A stretch of DNA of 64,000 nt from Malaya genurostris. Taxonomy: Eukaryota; Arthropoda; Insecta; Diptera; Culicidae. This document shows positions 43,601 through 54,428 of the stretch, in pieces; within the stretch, counting starts at the first letter, position 1, and each line of letters starts with the position of its first letter. Below the pieces are notes generated by a model, which ran no database searches, was not told the origin of the DNA, and worked only from the letters and a program-made list of their open reading frames with translations. The position numbers and the translations under genes were made by a program. The DNA is taken from assembly GCF_030247185.1 (NCBI RefSeq), contig NC_080571.1, forward strand, positions 88,221,025 through 88,285,024, read 5' to 3'.

Positions 43601-44277
43601 TTTCTCTAGTAACGTATTTCCTCACTATGATTAATTTCCATATGAGAAGAGTTATTGCGTATGGTTTGAATTCTTTTGATCACAAAATGATGGATTGTCA
43701 TGACCTCATGAGAAGTTAAAATGATTGGTTTCATAATTTTTTATGATGACAGCAATAACGAATTTCTTTCCGTTCAGTCAGTTCAGTCTTTTGACTACTT
43801 CTAACGCGGAAACGTGAACTGTGATTTGGAGTTTGTTTATACATTGGTTGTTTAGACTGAGGTCACTCATCATCCTTTAACATCTTCATTAGTCAGTTCA
43901 TAATTAAAATTCAACGATAGTGTGAGGCAATACGACCTTTTTTCGAATCTAAATTTGCGGAGATCGATTCAGCTATCTCCGAGAAAATTAAGTGCATATT
44001 TTAATCAAATTCACCCTCCAGTCGACACTAATACATGTACAGACAATTCACTACTTCAACTAAACGAGGGAACTGATTCGAATGTTACATGAAAGTCGGC
44101 CCTTTTGATGCAAAGAAGAAAAAGCTGAGAAAAACAGCATTGATTAGTTAATTTTCTAAGATTCTGTAAGGTTGGTAGTAATTTGTTTCACTAAATTTAA
44201 TCATTTCTGTTCATTCGCAACTATTCTTCAGCACCAACATGAAGCTTGTTCATAGTTCTAAAATAGCCCAACTGAAT
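40691..44277. other. No gene recognised
   Basis: Long AT-rich stretch. A 25-bp direct repeat, cgattttcgatagcact, occurs at about 41213 and 41237. No match to the protein families found elsewhere in the window was seen, apart from the short inverted repeat at about 43640-43785. Confidence 0.4.
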
Positions 44278-44329
44278 ATTTAGGGGTTAGCCAAATTTTG
44301 TGCTAGGGCACATAACCGTTTTCATTATT

Positions 44330-44428
44330 TTTACGTTTCGTCTTTGACTCATCAGTGCAGAGCAGTTCAAATTGAACTGCTTAGTGCTAAACTCGGCAGT
44401 TCAATTTGAACCGCTAAGCAGACGTAAA
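44330..44428 (-). ncRNA. Hammerhead ribozyme A (complete, predicted active)
   Basis: Minus strand, 5' to 3': stem III strand UUUACG (44428-44423); U16.1 and C17, giving the cleavage triplet GUC (44424-44421); stem I (44420-44356); CUGAUGA (44355-44349); stem II GUC-AAA-GAC (44348-44340); GAAA (44339-44336); and stem III return strand CGUAAA (44335-44330). Stem III pairs fully, including A15.1 to U16.1. Stem I pairs at 23 of 25 positions; a 2x2 internal loop three base pairs from the core is where natural hammerheads make the loop-loop contact. Predicted cleavage lies between 44421 and 44420. All core nucleotides match the hammerhead consensus. Confidence 0.85.
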
Positions 44429-44591
44429 GTTTCTGCTACTTACAGAACACTTTTTGTTTTGCAACGAAGTGCAATGTCTTTTCTGACGTGCCGAACGAAA
44501 ACGTGTTTTCGACTATTTCTGGCCGATGCAGGTATGGTCATTTAGGGGTTAGCCAAATTTTGTGCTAGGGCACATAACCGTTTTCATTATT

Positions 44592-44690
44592 TTTACGTTT
44601 CGTCTTTGACTCATCAGTGCAGAGCAGTTCAAATTGAACTGCTTAGTGCTAAACTCGGCAGTTCAATTTGAACCGCTAAGCAGGCGTAAA
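44592..44690 (-). ncRNA. Hammerhead ribozyme B (cleavage site mutated)
   Basis: This is the same fold 262 bp away: CUGAUGA at 44617-44611, stem II at 44610-44602 and GAAA at 44601-44598. Stem I is as in copy A. A single substitution at 44684 turns the cleavage triplet GUC into GCC and breaks the A15.1-U16.1 pair. The NUH rule predicts no or poor cleavage. If copy B were still active, the two sites would release a 262-nt monomer. Confidence 0.75.
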
Positions 44691-44727
44691 GTTTCTGCTA
44701 CTTACAGAACACTTCTTGTTTTGCAAC

Positions 44728-45069
44728 CACCTCAAACATCGTTTTCCGCCAGCTACTCATCAAACCCGAAAATACCCATATTCTGATGGTTTGTAACGAA
44801 TATAGATGAACTGGAAGTCGCCATCTTGGAAATTGGTGCGAATTATAACATCCTTTTCCTGCAAATACTGATAATTTTCGTTCCATGACAATCCAATATA
44901 TTATACATACCCAATAATACGTATACATAAGGAAATTTTTATTTACGTAGAAAATTCCAAATAACGTAAATTTTTTTACGTCTTAATTCGATTTACGAAC
45001 CCCCGATTATTACGTAAATGGAGGTTTGGTTGTGTTGATATTTACATATCAAGGTTTGTAACAAATTTG
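44728..45069. other. No gene recognised
   Basis: A short AT-rich stretch with several acgta(a)a motifs (about 44950-45020). No repeat partner was found. Confidence 0.35.
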
Positions 45070-46690
45070 TTTATCACCTTGGTCAAATTGAACCGTGCTA
45101 AAATCGGTCCGAGGCAAAATTACAAGAAAAAGGATGCTGTACACAGTATTTTTGGTACTTAGAAACGATTGTATAAAAAAACGTGTTCCACGTTACTCCC
45201 AAACATTACTTTATAATTCAGCCCTCAAACATCTTACTACTGGAATAAGGCGGAAAGTCGCTTACACAAAAATGACGATATCTCCGTTAAAAATGGGCGG
45301 ATTTTAACAATCTATGGCTTTTTGGATAGCTAGTGGATTGTAGTGCCTTCATTAATGCCCAAAATCCCTCAATTGGTCGAAGTTGTGGGCAATTTGGTGG
45401 ATTCATGTCTTTTGGGACGGAAATGACATTTTTGGTAGTATACCATTCTACCGTTGATTTCGAGTAGTGGCAAGAAACAAGATCTAGCCAGTAGACAACA
45501 GGATCCTTGTGGCTTCAAATCATGGGTAGAAGTCGTTTTTGTAAACATTCCTTGATGTATATTTCGCTGTTCAATGAAGCAGTGGTGATGAAGGGTTTCG
45601 AAATCTTACCGAAGCTAAAAATTGCTTGCCAGACCATAGCTTTCTTACCAAATTTTTCGACTTCAATCGATGTCTCGGACTGGTTTAATACTTGCCCTTC
45701 TCGCACCGTATAATATTGTGGTCCCGGCAAGGATTTGTAATCGAGTTTCACGTGGGTTTCGTCGGCCATGATTACGTAGTTCAAATTTTCAGCAAGAATC
45801 GTATTGTACACCTTTCGAACCCTCGGCCTGATCGATGCTTCTTGTTTCGGACTACGTTTTGGTTGTTTCTGCTTCTTATAGGTTCAAAGATTCAAACGTT
45901 CTTTAGCACGAAGAACATTTGACTTCGAAGTGCCCACTTTTTTGGCCACATCCCGAACTGAAACCTCCTTCTTTTGCTCGAACGCCTTCAGTATACGTTT
46001 ATCCAACTAAAGGTTAGCAGGACCTTTTTTTCGACCCGTTTTCGGTTTATCCTCAAAGGTGTTATCCTCACCGAACTTCCTGATTGCATTTCGCACGGCT
46101 TTTTCACTTACTCCTTCCATTTTTGCTATCTTTCTCAGTGACAGTCCGCGTTCTGTGCACTATTTGTACACAATTTTTCGATGTTGTTCTGCTGAAAGTC
46201 CACGCATTTCGAAACAACCTAATGAAAACAAATAAACAACTGCACAAGTGGTTAGAGAAGAGTGTAAACAACAGGACGCAGCCATAAAAATTGACAGATT
46301 CTGAACCATTGCGAAATGGCAGCGGTTTTTGAATGCGTCCATACTTTTTGGGACAGTCTTTAGGTCTAGAATAATATTCTGTTTTCAATGTCAATTGTGA
46401 CAGATATTGTTTGACATAAAACTTCGTATAACTAAAAAAGTAAACATCCGATTTCAAAAACATTCAATAGCGTTCAGGGTGACGCGGAGACCTTTCATTT
46501 GCAACTAGTTTGATCAAAATTGGTCCAGTCATCTCTGAGATTTCGACCTCTTTGTTGACAACACACATACAGACACACACGGACATTTTCTCAGTTCGTC
46601 GAGCTGAATCTATTGGTATATAAAACTCGGCCCTCGGGGCCTCGGAAATTTGTTCTAATGTTTGAGCTAATTCTATACCTACTTTTGCCT
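45070..46690 (-). repeat. Dispersed repeat family B, inverted copy split by a DD37E transposon
   Basis: The two flanks (45070-45338 and 46361-46690) are the reverse complements of neighbouring parts of the family B copies at 31 and 40 kb. Marks on the left flank are ctgtacacagta and tttaacaatctatggctt; on the right they are ttctgttttcaatg, aacttcgtataact and a shortened CA tract. The transposon right end meets TA at 46361-46362 inside the repeat. This dates the repeat as older than the transposon insertion. Confidence 0.8.
45339..46360 (-). mobile_element. DD37E transposon copy 2, one end deleted
   Basis: The end at 46360 has the family TIR (tttttgggacagtctt followed by TA). The other end is lost: the sequence begins at gtgccttcattaatgccc (about 45339), inside the transposase 3' coding region. 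It retains the transposase on the minus strand, including the first catalytic Asp in MADETHVKLDYKSLPGPQYY (the Asp just before Glu is kept) and the block FGKKAMVWQAIFSFGKISKP, more complete here than in copies 1 and 3. Several stops are present, for example in the PPN-proximal and helix-turn-helix regions. Confidence 0.85.
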
Positions 46691-47345
46691 TTCTCATATA
46701 GAAAGGTTATGCAATCACTGTGAAACCGACTTTTGAACCGAGGCCCGAGTGTCATATACCATTCGACTCAGTTCGTCGAGTACGCAAAATGTCTGTGTGT
46801 ATGTGTGTGTATGTGTGTATGTAACGTTTTTTTGCACTAACTTTTCTCGGAGATGGCTGAACCGATTCAAATGAAAGGTCTTGTGGTCCCATACAAAATT
46901 CCTGAATATTATTTGGATCCGACTTCCGGTTCCGGAATTATGGGGTAAAATGTGCAAAAAAGAAAATATGTGTTCTAACTTTTCTCATAGATGGCGCGAC
47001 CGATTTTCACAAACTTAGATTCAAATGAAAGGTCCTGTGGTCCCATTCGTAATCCCTGAATTTCATGCGGAACCGACTTTCGGATCCGAAAATATAGGGT
47101 AAAGTGTGTTAAAAATTGTATACCATCACTGAAAATGGGGAAAAACATTGAAAAAATTTCTAAATCGACCTCAAATCTTTTCCAATTGATAGTTTTTATC
47201 AGTAGGCGGTCAAACAAACCGATTTCGGTTATTCCTTCAAGAATCGCAGAGAATTATTTTGAAGAATACCACAGTATTATATATGATAGTATGATTGATA
47301 TGAGAAAGGCATCATTACACCACTAGGTGGATTAAAACAGGTTTT
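46691..47345 (+). repeat. Dispersed repeat family A, well-preserved copy
   Basis: It runs from the terminus ctcatatagaaaggttatgc through accattcgactcagttcgtc, a GT tract (about 46795-46830), and two modules with gagatggc and tcaaatgaaaggtc. It closes with accactaggtggattaaaac at 47320-47340. It is inverted relative to 54429-55290. Non-coding. Confidence 0.8.
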
Positions 47346-49640
47346 TATATATATAAAAAAGGTAAAACGAAACAACAATATCGTTCTCTGTTGTTGATCG
47401 GGATAAGCCTTAAATAAAGTTCAGAATTCTGGTGGACCAGAATCCAGGTTCTCAATTCAGTTCTAAGCTTCAGTTTTATGAATTGGTTCCAGAAATGCAA
47501 AGAACACGATCTGAGCGTATGAAGCTTTATACCACGCAGAATGTCTGTTGTTGCTGCTGTTGGTGGAGGGTCCTCATCACGACGTCCCAGTTCCGTGTGA
47601 AGCACTAGAAAATATTATCGATTTACGAACATGGTTTTTCTCTTATACTGGTCCAGTCGAGCGCTCAAAGCCATCGTCGCGTGATGAGTTTTTCTAATTA
47701 TTTCCAAAAATTGGAGAAAACCTAATTCTTGAGTTATTTACTGGTTATCTCACTTATATTTCTGATGCCATGGAGAAATAATTATGTTGTTGCGTTTAGT
47801 AGGCTAAATTTCGAAAAGACGCACTATACGAGTAGTAAATAGTAGACGTATTCACGTCAAAACGAAACCATCTCAAATATAATTTTGTTCTACCTTGTTT
47901 ATCGGGACGTTTTAATGAGACTGTTAGTTTGACAAGCAAAATGCATCATTACACCGCTAAGTGGGTTAAGAGTCAAATGACATATACGACGACTTTTGAT
48001 GCTAATGTTCGCCACCGTTTGTAGGTTACAGAATATAGGTACATAGAATACAAGTGAGAAATACCTCTCCTCTATAATACATTGCTCACTAACATCTGCA
48101 GGAATTCGCGCTTAAAATTGATCATGATTTCCCTCGGGAAATCGTAATGTTTACTATTTACAAATTTATCTTAAGCAAGAGCTCATAAATAGTACACTTC
48201 CAAACTTTATTCCAGCAGTTGTTGCATTAAGAAGTATATTCGCAAACACTAATTCGAATACAAGCGAACTATTTATTTGAGTTCAAAAATGAACCAAAAT
48301 CCAATCAAGGTTTTAATTTACTGCCTTTACCGAGTGAATCAAACATGATGGTATATTAAATTTACTTTGGGACTTATGGTGTGAACTAAGTTTTTCTATC
48401 TTCCTTCTGCTCCAATAAATGGCATGAATATGATCTAATGATTCATTGCATCCAGACTCTGTTGGCGATAGTTAGGCTAGCATTCCAGCAGAAACAAGTA
48501 TTCATGTATTTTTTTTTCGTATGCAACATAGTTGCGAGAAACCATCAACCAAACTATTGTATGCTTCTGGTACACAAACCATTCTCGAAATGAAGTGAAA
48601 CTGCAATCGGAAAGATGCCGCCTGAATAAATGATTTGGCACCAGCCGGAAAATATGTGCATGTCTGTGACCGCCAAACAGAGGGCGTCGTCGGTCGGGCA
48701 GGGTACACTTGAGGATACATCAGCAGGACCGAAAAACTTGTCAACCAGCTTTTGTTTGCCGGGCCTGACGAGCAAGATTTCGTTTTTCGTGCTCCGGAAA
48801 TTCCGCTCTAGGACAGCTGAATCCTTCCAACGATGCGAGCTGGTGCTTGCTACGAAAGGGGTTCTGGTGCCGCAGTTTGCAAGAGCCGGAGAATGTGGTT
48901 TGTGCTTTGTGTGCATTCCATTCGATGCCTGTACGTTTACGCAATACCTTCGAACGAATGAAAGGCGACGGAAGTCGGGGTAAACGGTAACGCAGTCGGT
49001 GTCTTGCAGTGATACGTGTTTTAAGGCATTACTGGAGAGTGTCAACAGGATTTATGACATAGCAAAATGTAGATAGTCTTAAAAAGGCTCCTGAATGGCT
49101 TCGATGGAGGAGGAAAAACCAAACTAAGGGCTTTCATGTAATCTATTTAGGGATGTATTAACAACACTGTAGAAAAATGCGAATAATCGATGAAAATTTT
49201 AAAGAAAATATGAAATTATAATATTTGAAATATGAAATCAGATATCATTTTCGGCGCTTCATGGTTGTCCATGGTTCAGAAACTTTGCACATTCGGAAAG
49301 AATTTTCCCCTAAGAATCCTCCCGTAAGTCTGTGGAGTCTACACGAAAGCCCCAAAACCGAACGAGTCAAAGCTGCTCCCACAGATTCTATACACTCACG
49401 TTTAAGGCCAAAGAAACACATGCTGAGCTACGACCACTAATCTCTGTTTGGTGTTGTTCTTTCGATTCACCGTGACAGGAGCGAAGACACAAAGAAATCG
49501 AGGAAGCTCCAGAATCTTCCGAACAGAGAGAACTTTATCTTCTCCAGCGCAAAACTTCCTAATCGTATTTGGAAGCCCCGCAGAAGCGCATACATTTTGC
49601 ACACCATCGGAGTTGTGTTTAAAACGAAACAAGCAAGAAA
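47346..49640. other. No assigned gene; GC-rich island with unassigned frames
   Basis: The part near 47400-47500 resembles the outer part of family B copies. The DNA at 48600-49030 is GC-rich and apparently unique. It carries a 163-residue frame on the minus strand (49045-48554) and a 117-residue frame on the plus strand (48630-48983) over the same bases. Neither shows a known domain, and mutual overlap means at most one could be real. Confidence 0.4.
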
Positions 49641-49647
49641 AAACCTG

Positions 49648-49692
49648 TTTTAATCCACCTAGTGGTGTAATGATGCCTTTCTCATTACCATT
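49648..49692 (-). repeat. Family A terminal fragment
   Basis: Only the conserved 45-bp end is present (cctgttttaatccacctagt to gcctttctcat). The same isolated end recurs, degraded, at about 47945-47975 (opposite orientation) and about 10680-10705. Confidence 0.65.
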
Positions 49693-49799
49693 TTCAAAAT
49701 TTTTCTTGAAGAAAAAAAATCAGTTTAAATGAATTTGCATGTCAGTTCAATGCTATTTGTAGAAAATATTCAAGAAATTGATTTTTTCCATAAAATCAG

Positions 49800-50530
49800 T
49801 AGTGCGGAAAAACTACAGGAATTACATAGAAGTGTAGTTTTTACGTAGGAGCTACGTACCGCACATAATAACTGCCGTACTTGGGTAATCGGCTTAAAAA
49901 ACGGTATAAATTCGGATATCCGCGTAAAGAAACTTCCTGTAGAAAAAGACCGCATAACTTCGGAAATCCGCGTTAAAAAACGTTAATTTTTCACGTTGGG
50001 ACTGCGTACCGCACAAAAAAAAACTTGTAACTTCGGTAATCTGCGTAAAAAACATCGGCAACGAACGTAAAAACTGCTCAACGTCGTGAGTCCGCGTAAA
50101 AAAACTGCTTTCCTTCGGAGAAACGTATAAAAACTTCGGTAATCCACGTGAAAAAAAACTGCCTAACATCGTAAATCTGCGTAAAAAACTACCTAACTTC
50201 AGAAATCCGCTTAAAAAAAACGCGTAACTTCTGAAATTCGCGTGAAGGAACCGCGTAACTTCGGAGATCTGCGTAAAAAACTACTTAACTTCGAAAATCC
50301 GTGGAAACAAACTGCTTAGCATCGAATATTTGCAATGAAAAAAACCACATAACTTCGAGAATCCATCAAAAGACCGCGTGGTTCTAGAAATCCGTGTAAA
50401 AACACCGCATTACTACGGAAATCAGCGTAAAATACTCCTTAATACTGGAAATTGGCTTAAAAAACTGCTTTACTTCGGAAATTCAAGTAAAAAATTCCGC
50501 AATTTTAAAAATTCAAGTAAAAACTGCTAT
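49800..50530. repeat. Degenerate minisatellite, ~30-40 bp unit, about 20 copies
   Basis: Variants of 'gcgtaacttcggaaatccgc' followed by gtaaaaaac repeat head to tail, for instance at about 49960, 50015, 50185, 50220, 50250, 50285, 50415 and 50470. Unit length and sequence both drift, which points to an old array. Non-coding; the frames across it are by-products. Confidence 0.75.
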
Positions 50531-51124
50531 GATCTTAGAATGTGCAATCGAGTGCCTTTAGTCACTGTTCATGAACAGAGAAAAAAAATCAGCAACGGGC
50601 TTGAAATGTTCCGCTTTAGACAAAAAACTTAAGAAGTCATCAACACTTGGAAAATCGTTAGAAAAACGCTAAATGAATTTATTGCATCAAGTATGCAAAA
50701 TAATTTCGTTTCAAATAAATAGTTTTTTTTTTCATTTATACTTGCATGGCACATCATAATTATTACTTCTTGTAAAAATTTATTTATGAGTAAATATCAC
50801 TTCATTTGTTTTCGTCTTTACAAAGAATAGAAATATTCACACTATTTTTTCAATTGAAACAATAATAAATTCAATTTTGATAGTTGGTAACATTGCAACA
50901 AATTTTCAAGCTCAATTTTTATATACAAATTACTAAAGAATCTGTGTTCACAAGTTCACAATGAATGGTACAAGGCTACCGACTCTCCCCTACTTTGCTC
51001 AACTATTTCGTTTAATTTGTTCCATGACAACACTAAACTACGAAACTAAACTCGGAGCAATGAACGAAAAACTGTTCAGAGAACAAAGTGTTTTGAACGT
51101 CCTTTTTCAAAAAAATAAAATAAG
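50531..51124. other. No gene recognised
   Basis: AT-rich DNA up to the TA target site of the next transposon. Nothing identified. Confidence 0.35.
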
Positions 51125-51126
51125 TA

Positions 51127-52422
51127 AAGACTGTCCCAGAAAGTATGGACACACTTTGATTTCGCTGTAAATAATTCACAAGTGTTAGATATTGAAATTT
51201 TATTCGATATACTGATAATATTAGACTACAACAAAGAATATTATTCTCAACATTTGCCACTTAGACATTGTAGACTAGCTGGCGCATCTTCTTGCGAACT
51301 TTCCTGATTAAATTCCGTACAGACTTCTTGGCGACAAGTTTTGAAACTTTTTCCAATCTTTTTCGAACTGTTGAATGGTTTCGGCTGCCGAGACATGTTT
51401 CCTAAGATGTGCCTTCTTTAATGCCCAAAATTCCTCAATTGGTCAAAGTTGTGGTCAATTTGGTGGATTCATGTCTTTTGGGACGAAAGTGACATTTTTG
51501 GTAGTATACCATTCTACCGTTGATTTCGAGTAGTGGCAATATGCAAGATCTGGCCAGAAGACAACAGGATTCTTGTGGCTTCGAATCATGGGTAGAAGTC
51601 GTTTTTGAAAACATCCCTTGATGTATATTTCGCTGTTCATTGAAGCAGTGGTGATGAAGGGTTTCGAAATCTTACCGCAGCTACAAATTGCTAGTCAAAC
51701 CATAGCTTTCTTACCAGATTTTTCGACTTCAATCGATGTCTCGGACTGGTTTAACACTTGCCCTTCTCGCACCGTATAATATTGTGGTCCCGGCAAGGAT
51801 TTGTAATCGAGTTTCACGTAGGTTTCGTCGTCCATGATTATGCAGTTCAAATTTCCAGCAAGAATCGTATTGTACAACAGCTTTCGAACCCTCGGCCTGA
51901 TCTTGTTTCGGACTACGTTTTGGTTGTTTCTGCTTCTTATAGGTTCGAAGATTCAAACGTTCTTTAGCACGAAGAACATTTTACTTCGAAGTGCCCATTT
52001 TTTTGGCCACATCCCGAACTGAAACCTCCTTCTTTTGCTCGAACGCCTTCAGTATACGTTTATCCAACTGAGGGTTAGCAGGACCTTTTTTTTCGACCCG
52101 TTTTCGGTTTATTCTCATAGGTGTTATCCTCACCAAACTTTCTGATTGCATTTTGCACGGCTTTTTCACTTACTCCTTTCATTTTTGCTATCTTTCTCAG
52201 TGACAGTCCGCGTTCTGTGCACCATTTGTACACAATTTTTCGACGTTGTTCTGCTGAAAGTCCACGCATTTGGAAACAAACTAATGAAAACGAATAAACA
52301 ACTGCACAAGTGGTTAGAGAAGAGTGTAAACAACAGGAGGCAGCCATAAAAATTGACAGATTCTGAACCATTGCGAAATGGCAGCGGTTTTTGGTTGCGT
52401 CAATACTTTCTGGGACAGTGTT
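51127..52422 (-). mobile_element. DD37E Tc1/mariner transposon copy 3 (full length)
   Basis: The element is 1296 bp with inverted termini: aagactgtcccagaaagtat on the left, aacactgtcccagaaagtat read inward from the right. TA lies on both sides (51125-51126, 52423-52424). It contains one transposase gene on the minus strand. Both ends are present, so this copy is the best guide to the family structure. Confidence 0.9.
51261..52269 (-). pseudogene. DD37E transposase (full length, several breaks)
   Basis: The start is ATG 52269 (MRGLSAEQRRKIVYKW) and the stop is TAA at 51263-51261 after KKMRQLVYNV, giving about 335 residues. An extra A in the run at about 52085 shifts the frame relative to copy 1. 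Other breaks occur near 51900. The first Asp is in MDDETYVKLDYK (about 51830). The second Asp is in FWPDLAYCHY (codon at 51550-51548), and the Glu in PIEEFWALKKAHL (codon at 51436-51434). Exactly 37 residues lie between them. Two in-frame TGA codons fall in that interval. It would cut and paste the element in the nucleus if intact. Confidence 0.88.
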
Positions 52423-52768
52423 TATGCCTCGTTTTGTGATTTCAGAGTACAGTAGCCGTTTACCAAACAACCATTTTGAATGTTACACCCTGTTTGACGA
52501 AAAATATATGCAGTCGTTGTGAGTACATTTTGTAAAACAGTTGTAAAATTATAGTTACTCTAAAGACGAAGGTATAACCTTCGACACCTTGACCGTTAAC
52601 GAAAAAACTTGAAAACTTAAATTTTAGTTAAATCAGTTCAAATGGTTCATGATCCGAGGACTTTTAACTATGGTTTACGTTTCCCGATATCATAATTGAT
52701 TTTGCTCATTTATAGAATCGAAATTTCGCCCATGCACACATTTGTATTTTACTATCTCGACAAACTAA

Positions 52769-53010
52769 TGTCGTTTTCGCTTGATACCAAACCTAACTCA
52801 GTTTCCACTCTAACTGCTGTCAAACCGTTTGTTTGAAGCCAGTTTTAAACCTAGTTTTAACTGAAAATCGAGTCAGTTTCGAACTTGGTTTTTATATCAG
52901 GTTTGCTCAAATCCCCGTTACTAAGTGCGAAGCCAACACAGTTTCGTGAAAAGTGTTTGTTTGATGAAACTACCCTGATTCAGTTTCAGTTTTCTCAAGC
53001 GAAAACGACA
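52769..53010. mobile_element. Harbinger-like MITE, 242 bp, second family
   Basis: Perfect 16-bp inverted ends, tgtcgttttcgcttga, lie at 52769-52784 and 52995-53010. TAA flanks both sides (52766-52768 and 53011-53013). The first ten bases are shared with the MITE at 37621-37892, so both probably use the same or a related transposase. The interior is different and contains 'cagtttc' / 'gaaactg' motifs. No coding frame. Confidence 0.83.
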
Positions 53011-53013
53011 TAA

Positions 53014-54428
53014 GTCAACTGTAAGTCTTGGTTCAAAAGTTGGTTTTCACAGTGAATGTGTAGCCTTTCTGTATGAGAAAGGTAAGAAAGGATGCGTGAA
53101 ATACTACCACTCTTCCAGCGCGTTGTCGCGTTAAAGTTGATGAAAACTTAATCCGAACAGACGAAGCAAACTGTCGGCAGAGTATCAAAAGTAGCTTCCA
53201 TTCGCCCATGTTACAAGTAAGCAAGATGCAAACACAGCGCGCGCACACATACACACACACGCGCGCGTACTTTCGCACGCACAACCAAGAGCATGTGTTT
53301 CGAAAGTCAAACTTGTTATTTATGGTTTCAGCGAGGGTTGAAAATTTTTGAATTATGAGCTCCGCTGTAATCCAATTTGTACACATTGTTCGGATGGTTT
53401 TTGTTTTATTTTTTGAAACTCTGCACTAGGACTGCCATTTTTGCGCAAACACACACACACGGGGGAGTAGACGGGTTTGTCAAACATCGAAACAGTATAC
53501 ATTCCGGACAGCGGACCCGGTGGTGTGGTTACGAGCATGACGGATGTGTAATAAGTAGCTTAGCGGAGGAGATGTCGATCAGAAAAAATGCGATGCATCT
53601 TCGGTATGATTTACTACGAGATTTTGTTCTACATGCTGTGTACGAGAATTTTTTCTTCTACTGAGCTATGTATCAACTGCGAAATGAAGTAAACCCGAGA
53701 TACTTTTTTGCATCCAGAAAATGAACCTTGTCGGATGAAGATGATCGGCTAGATGCATAGTAGCGACATAGGACAGCTCCGTTGTGAGCTGGTAAACTTC
53801 CTATTTTCAAATTGATACCATATGGTAGTCAGTTGGTAGTGGAGTATTTCTGTGGTAATCGTTGAGGGACTTGTTCCTCTAATATTCTGCTCCTCGCAGC
53901 GAAGACCATCACATCAACTGGCGGGATTCTTAGCTTCCGTTATAATAATCTGAAAACAAAAATTTAGTCACATCTGAAAACAAAAATTTAGTCAATTGTA
54001 GTCACAGAACTGTGTCTTATAGTTAAACCTAGCAAAATACAAAAAAGTGAAAAAAATTAATTTGGCAAGTCTCCAAAAAAAATCGATTTTTACAAATCGC
54101 TGGCAATTGTTGTGTATTTTTCTTGGCGTTTTTTGAGGTTTAGCTAAAAGTTATAAGTTAAGATATGTACCAAGATTAATAAGAATTGATGGAGAACTTT
54201 TTAAGTAACTATCACGCATGCCTATCTGCAACATTCTTTTTTAGAAATACGAGTTTGAAGTTTTGCCAGAAACTCAATGATAAGCATAAGTTGCAGTTAA
54301 AACATCAGGGAGAAAAATAGTCATGTTAACTCTAGAGTACAACTTAACCAAATTCGGTGAAGAAGATACTGGGCCAAACATGCCTCCTGGTTAAATACGT
54401 CCACCGGTAACGCAGTGGCGAAAACTGA
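53014..54428. other. No gene; CA/GC microsatellite
   Basis: The first 85 bp include a piece of the family A distal end (ttcaaaagttggttttcaca, agcctttctgtatgagaaag). An alternating CA/CG tract lies at about 53236-53280, and another AC tract at about 53450-53461. No convincing coding frame. Confidence 0.4.

Larger units (their letters stand above)
44278..44727 (-). mobile_element. Tandem hammerhead-bearing repeat (retrozyme-like), ~1.7 units of 262 bp
   Basis: Two nearly identical segments (44278-44473 and 44540-44727) start with atttaggggttagccaaat and have an exact 262-bp offset; only a few substitutions separate them. Read on the minus strand, each contains a hammerhead ribozyme fold. Related units occur at 55.32-55.74 kb and, degraded, at 58.93 kb; all end in a cccctaaa-like sequence. 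Short ribozyme-containing units in tandem pairs of about 170-400 bp are the known structure of animal retrozymes. No protein frame exists. No target duplication was resolved. Confidence 0.8.
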
